Assembly: GCA_964586425.1 (NCBI GenBank)
Contig: CAZPHI010000017.1
Location: 1-40,332, forward strand
Reading direction: 5' to 3'
Origin: CAZPHI01 sp964586425
Lineage (GTDB): Bacteria > Bacillota > Clostridia > Lachnospirales > Lachnospiraceae
Length of the DNA: 40,332 nucleotides
Shown: one piece after another, positions 36,281 through 40,332 of the stretch
Layout: each line of letters begins with the position of its first letter
Numbering within the stretch: the first letter of the stretch is position 1
Program-made: the position numbers and the translations under genes
Notes under the pieces: generated by a model
The model's database searches: none
Seen by the model: the letters and a program-made list of their open reading frames with translations, nothing else
What the model was told of the DNA's origin: nothing

Positions 36281-39200
36281 ATGATAAGGAAAATGAGAAG
36301 AATTATTGCAGCATTTTTAGCAATTATTATGGTTGCATCAGGCATGAATATAATGCTTGCTAATATAGGCGCTGTTTTTGCTGGAGATGATGCACAAAAG
36401 GGAAAGGTATATAACTTAGTAGATAATAGTTATCTTGGTGAAGAAAGTTATGTAGCTATCAATAATCAAAAGGTAACACCAGGAAGTTCGGTATCAGTAA
36501 ATTATAACGATACAGTAAAAGCTTATTTAAACTGGAGTCTTCCGAATACTATAACTTATACTACAGATGATTCATTTGAGTATAATTTACCTGAAAATCT
36601 TAATGTAACTTCTACTGGCGGTAAGCTTAAGGAAGGCGCAGCAGAAGTTGGTAATTTTACAATTGATGGTAATAAACTTATTATAAAGTATACATCAGAG
36701 ACATTTCTTGCAAGGACTGATAAAATAGGTTCATTAAGACTTGATGGTGTAATTACAAGTCTTACAACTCCAAACACTAATGGTGGAAGTGTTACTTTTA
36801 ACTTTCCAGGTATTGGCAATATTGTTGTAGAAGTTGCTCGTGATACGACTAATGATGGTGTTAAAGTCAAAAAAGATAATATAACACCAAACGATAATAC
36901 TAATCCACTAAAACAAAGCTTTAAGCTTGCAATCACATCAACTGGAACTAATACTAATGTTATTCTTACTGATACAATGGGAGAATATATAGATTTAGAT
37001 GGTTCTGTAAGTTTTTACACTGATGAAAATTGTGAATCAAGTTATTTGGGAGCAACAGCAATTGCAACTGATAATGGATTTCAATATAAAATAGCTTCTA
37101 TGCAGGATGGAGAGGTTATATATGCAAAATATTCTGTTAACGTATCAAAAGATGCATATATGAGTCCACAGAGTAATGGTAATAAAATACAGAATAGTGC
37201 ATCTGTAAAAAGTGATGAAAAAACAAATCCTAATACAGTAACATCTTCAGCAAAAGTATCAAAGACCTGGGTCAATAAAACAGGAACTAATAATGATGGT
37301 GTTATAACATGGACTGTTTATATAGGAAAGGGTGACAGCATAGATATAGCTGGAACTATATTCAAGGACACATTGGGAGATAAGCTTTCTAATGTATCAG
37401 ATTTTAAAGTATATGAAAGAAAAAGCAGTTTGGAAACATGGGATAACTCTACAGTTTGGGTTGAAAATTCTTCACTTGGTATGACATGGAGTAAGATTTC
37501 TTCAGAACAGGGGTATACATTCCCTACAGGTTCAACCAATCAGTACAAAATCGTATATACTACAATTGCAGATGATATATCACCAATTGGAAGTGATGCT
37601 AGAACAAATGCAGCAGATGTTACACCATTTGGCACAGGAACAAAAGTGACATCAAAGCCATCGGTTGATGTAGGAACAGGATTCTCTGCGCTTGACAAGC
37701 AGTATGTTTCATATGATTCTACTACGAATGAGATGGTTTGGAAAATTACGGTTACTATCCCGAAATCAGGTATGAACAATCTGGTTGTTTCTGATAATAC
37801 AGATGGCAAACATTCGATTGTTGCAAATTCCGTAGACATCACAGGAAATCCAACAACATGTTATTCTAGTCCTCAGATTACATATACAGGTACTGATGAA
37901 TTTAATGTTGATTTTGGTGATGTTACTGAAGGCGTAATTGATATTGAATATAGAACAAAATATGATGAAGAACCTACTGCAAAAACAACATATTCTAATA
38001 CAGCATACCTTAATGCTACAGGAGTTAAGCAGCAGACTGATACTGACCGCCATGAGATTAATATTGTTTCAAACTATCTTAATAGAAAAATATTCTGGTA
38101 TAATGATAATATTAATTACGGTAGAATTGATTGGGTAATATCAGTTGCTGCACTTCCTAATACTGCAGAAAATGTACTGATTACTGATACACTTCCAGAG
38201 AATACTAAATTGATTCAAGGAACAGTATATGCATCATCATTAGAGTATGGGGCAGACCCAAATCAAGTATCGCTTCCATACATAGTGAATGAAGATGGCA
38301 AAACATTTACAATAGAATTAACAAGTGAATTTAGAAACAATGTTGCACAGGGCAATCAATTCTTTATAAGATATTCAACTCAGAACACTGATTTGAGCAA
38401 TAAAGCAACAACAAAATTCACAAATAAAGCAAAGATTACAGTTGATGGAATTACTTATCCTGAAGTAACATCAGATGCATGGACAACATTTAAAGGTATA
38501 GTAGATAAAGAAGCTTCATATACAGAGGACTCAGCGCCAGATGTTAATTATACAGTTACACTTAATAAGGCAGGAATAGATGTTAATCCAGCTGGTGATA
38601 CAATTACTTTAGTTGATAGGGCAGGAAGTGCATTGGAATTCGTAATGGGTTCGATTAAAGTTAATAATACAGAGATAACAAAGCTTCCAAAACCTTATTC
38701 ATACACATATTCAGAGGGTGTATTGACAATTGTAGTACCGGATAATATCCCTATTAAGATAGAATATATTGAGCGTGTAACGTTAAATGTTGGTTCGGAA
38801 TTGAATGTTACGAACTCAGGAAATTCAATTAGTATCAGTGGAAAAATTGATGATACAATGAATTCTAATACTACAATTGGTAATGTTGTACTTCAGAGTA
38901 CGGGTGTATCAAGTGCAGAAGGTAAGAATATCTCAGTATATAAATATGGAAATGGAGATAATACTGTTCCTTTGGAAAATGCTGAATACACAATTTATGA
39001 TATAACTTATGATAATAAATTTGATGCGTTGCAGACACAGGAAGTTATAAAGATAACTACAGGTAAAGATGGATATGCATCTTATGGTGGACTTGTTCAG
39101 GACCATATCTACAAGATTATAGAAACTAAGGCACCAGTTGGATATGAGAAAGATTTGGAAACATATTACTTTGTATATAAAGGCAATGATGCTACAGTAT

Positions 39201-40108
39201 ATCCAGATAAATTCCAAAATACAAGTTTGCTAAAATTAGAAGATAATGTATCTTCGTATACATTCAATTTTAATAATAATGAGTCACCAGTAAAGCATCA
39301 GATCGCAATTAATAAGATAGATGCTGTTGTTAGCAATTCAATTGGTTCAGCAGAACTTACTATTAAAAATAGCCAATCTCAGATAGTAGAATCATGGACA
39401 ACAGAAGCTGGTAAACAAAAAACTATAATGCTTGAAGCTGGTGTATATACTCTTGAGGAAACAAAGGCACCGGAAGGATATAATATAGCAGATAAAATAA
39501 CATTCACAGTTGCAGATAATGGTAGTGTAAGTATAGGTGGAACTACAGTGCCGAACTCAACAGTAGTAATGAAAGATGCACAGACAAGTCATGAGGTATC
39601 AATTAGTAAGGTGGATGCAGCAGATGGAGTAACAGAGCTTGCGGGAGCTACACTTACAGTTGCAGATGCATCAGGAAAGAAAGTGGCAAGCTGGACATCG
39701 GATGGAACAGCAAAGAAAGTAACATTAACAGCAGGAACATATACGTTAACAGAAGACCAGGCACCATTAGGCTATGATAAAGCAGAGAAGATTACATTCG
39801 TTGTAGGAAAAGATGGCAAAGTAACAGTAGCCGGAACAGAAGTGACGAAAGTAATAATGAAAGATAGTAAGATAGAACAGCCAACAGAACCATCAACAGT
39901 TGCACCAACAGAACCATCGACAGTTGCACCAACAGAACCACAAACTGAAAGTACAGCAGAGCATGAGTCAACAACGGTGTCAGAATTAGCAGATGGTAGT
40001 ATTGATACAGGAGATAATAATAATATGATGCTCTATGTTATTATTCTTATATGTTCGATATCAACAATGATAGTTGTAATTTGTAAAAAGAATAAACAGA
40101 ATATGTAA
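36281..40108 (+). CDS. Large cell-surface adhesin with isopeptide-type and CnaB/SpaA domains
   Basis: This is a 1275-residue secreted surface protein. GGAGG (36271-36275) decides ATG 36281 over an in-frame ATG at 36245. The signal peptide ends at VFA-G (34/35). Residues 40-870 form a series of long beta-sandwich, adhesin-like domains with recurrent 'VLITDTLPENTKLIQGTV'-type motifs, resembling DUF11 or collagen-binding stalk modules. Three CnaB/SpaA prealbumin-like repeats follow at about 882-995, 1005-1093 and 1104-1197. They have Lys in NKID and SKVD, and ETKAP(V/E)GY or EDQAPLGY, the pattern of self-forming isopeptide bonds. A Pro/Thr/Glu stalk (1201-1230), SIDTGD (about 1240-1245), a hydrophobic helix and a Lys-rich tail form the C-terminus. 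This is a sorting signal in layout, but LPXTG is not present. No sortase gene is in the window. Confidence 0.88.
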   Translation: MIRKMRRIIAAFLAIIMVASGMNIMLANIGAVFAGDDAQKGKVYNLVDNSYLGEESYVAINNQKVTPGSSVSVNYNDTVKAYLNWSLPNTITYTTDDSFEYNLPENLNVTSTGGKLKEGAAEVGNFTIDGNKLIIKYTSETFLARTDKIGSLRLDGVITSLTTPNTNGGSVTFNFPGIGNIVVEVARDTTNDGVKVKKDNITPNDNTNPLKQSFKLAITSTGTNTNVILTDTMGEYIDLDGSVSFYTDENCESSYLGATAIATDNGFQYKIASMQDGEVIYAKYSVNVSKDAYMSPQSNGNKIQNSASVKSDEKTNPNTVTSSAKVSKTWVNKTGTNNDGVITWTVYIGKGDSIDIAGTIFKDTLGDKLSNVSDFKVYERKSSLETWDNSTVWVENSSLGMTWSKISSEQGYTFPTGSTNQYKIVYTTIADDISPIGSDARTNAADVTPFGTGTKVTSKPSVDVGTGFSALDKQYVSYDSTTNEMVWKITVTIPKSGMNNLVVSDNTDGKHSIVANSVDITGNPTTCYSSPQITYTGTDEFNVDFGDVTEGVIDIEYRTKYDEEPTAKTTYSNTAYLNATGVKQQTDTDRHEINIVSNYLNRKIFWYNDNINYGRIDWVISVAALPNTAENVLITDTLPENTKLIQGTVYASSLEYGADPNQVSLPYIVNEDGKTFTIELTSEFRNNVAQGNQFFIRYSTQNTDLSNKATTKFTNKAKITVDGITYPEVTSDAWTTFKGIVDKEASYTEDSAPDVNYTVTLNKAGIDVNPAGDTITLVDRAGSALEFVMGSIKVNNTEITKLPKPYSYTYSEGVLTIVVPDNIPIKIEYIERVTLNVGSELNVTNSGNSISISGKIDDTMNSNTTIGNVVLQSTGVSSAEGKNISVYKYGNGDNTVPLENAEYTIYDITYDNKFDALQTQEVIKITTGKDGYASYGGLVQDHIYKIIETKAPVGYEKDLETYYFVYKGNDATVYPDKFQNTSLLKLEDNVSSYTFNFNNNESPVKHQIAINKIDAVVSNSIGSAELTIKNSQSQIVESWTTEAGKQKTIMLEAGVYTLEETKAPEGYNIADKITFTVADNGSVSIGGTTVPNSTVVMKDAQTSHEVSISKVDAADGVTELAGATLTVADASGKKVASWTSDGTAKKVTLTAGTYTLTEDQAPLGYDKAEKITFVVGKDGKVTVAGTEVTKVIMKDSKIEQPTEPSTVAPTEPSTVAPTEPQTESTAEHESTTVSELADGSIDTGDNNNMMLYVIILICSISTMIVVICKKNKQNM
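39881..39943 (+). repeat. 24-bp tandem repeat in the adhesin stalk
   Basis: A 24-base unit beginning CCAACAGAACCATC recurs at 39881, 39905 and partially at 39929, encoding PTEPSTVA repeats. It is the wall-spanning stalk before the sorting signal and is prone to copy-number slippage. Confidence 0.8.
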
Positions 40109-40130
40109 TAACTATAATAGAGAATAAAAT

Positions 40131-40177
40131 AATAAAAAGGACTTCCGAATCACATCAAATTGGAAGTCCTTTTTATT
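40131..40177. terminator. Rho-independent terminator after the adhesin, probably bidirectional
   Basis: A perfect 16-bp inverted repeat (40131-40146 with 40162-40177) surrounds a 15-base loop. A-runs and T-runs lie on the respective sides, so it could serve a transcript from either strand. Confidence 0.92.
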
Positions 40178-40180
40178 AAT

Positions 40181-40262
40181 GCGGAAAATGAGACTTGAAC
40201 TCTCTTCCTTACCGAGAAATCCTAGAGAATGGAGGATTGACGGCATCAACGCTTCTCGGTAA
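40181..40262 (-). other. tRNA-3'-half-like segment with stacked hairpins, unidentified
   Basis: On the minus strand, 40208-40181 reads like the T-arm and 3' acceptor half of a tRNA (GAGAGTTCAAGTCTC, then TTTTCCGC, resembling tRNA-Gly ends). No matching 5' half (GCGGAAA) is found upstream on that strand. Next to it, TTACCGAGAA (40209-40218) pairs perfectly with TTCTCGGTAA (40253-40262), enclosing ATCCT/AGGAT (40219-40223 with 40233-40237). It may be a tRNA remnant or attachment site, or a structured RNA. I cannot decide between them. The last 70 bases of the window beyond it show nothing recognisable. Confidence 0.35.
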
Positions 40263-40332
40263 AACAGTCAGTACCTCAATTATGTATTTATCAATTTAAT
40301 TATTCTTAATTTGTTGTTGTCATAACAAAAGA

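Noticed and set aside
39881..39943. Regular 24-bp repeats, considered as a CRISPR or regulatory array
   Set aside because: The copies are directly adjacent without spacers and lie in frame in the adhesin, encoding a Pro/Thr stalk.

Overview
The window is low-GC, AT-rich Firmicute DNA. Coding sequences are preceded by strong AGGAGG-type ribosome binding sites, and TTGACA/TATAAT-like promoters and many Rho-independent hairpins are visible. The gene content (a very large secreted pectin esterase ending in DUF4214 repeats, a CnaB-type surface adhesin, a DUF4867 protein, NADPH-type glutamate synthase) suggests a gut or rumen Lachnospiraceae, possibly a pectin-degrading Lachnospira/Eubacterium eligens-like organism. 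That placement is inference; there is no rRNA here. The sequence is a draft scaffold with four runs of exactly 100 N. Two of these (5248-5347 and 19005-19104) are flanked by identical 55-bp copies, so they are probably unmerged contig overlaps. The other two, inside gltB, hide real missing sequence.

All complete genes are on the plus strand. 1-2890: an XRE repressor with a palindromic operator over its own promoter, a small membrane protein, and a NatA/NatB-type ABC exporter. 2996-4908: an esterase, an apparently decayed paralogue of it, and a DUF4867 protein. 4983-5406 (minus): a truncated LytTR regulator. 5647-6993: a two-TM DUF3592-like protein and a MerR regulator. 7146-13319: a 2057-aa secreted pectin methylesterase with two rhamnogalacturonan acetylesterase-type domains, behind a promoter with MerR-type geometry. 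13455-17205: glycerol kinase, a monoacylglycerol-lipase-like hydrolase and EPSP synthase, translationally coupled. 17275-18321: PilT. 18395-23623: nitroreductase, then a MoxR ATPase / DUF58 / membrane transglutaminase set. 23662-26222: a beta-CASP metallo-hydrolase and a diacylglycerol-kinase-family lipid kinase. 26575-31891: gltB (two gaps and an in-frame stop) and gltD. 32094-36135: a membrane GGDEF protein, an AI-2E/PerM-family membrane protein and cardiolipin synthase. 36281-40108: a large CnaB adhesin with a non-canonical cell-wall sorting signal. The last 150 bases hold an unexplained tRNA-3'-half-like, hairpin-rich segment.

The themes are plant-pectin attack at the cell surface (esterase and adhesin, both with signal peptides), lipid/glycerol use (lipase plus glycerol kinase), membrane lipid metabolism (lipid kinase, cardiolipin synthase), and central ammonia assimilation (gltBD). 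I found no CRISPR array, insertion sequence or phage module. The best candidates for something new are the MerR/DUF3592/pectin-esterase arrangement, the esterase with its degenerate paralogue and DUF4867 partner, the GGDEF protein with an altered active site but a kept RxxD site, and the short promoter-terminator unit ahead of gltB.
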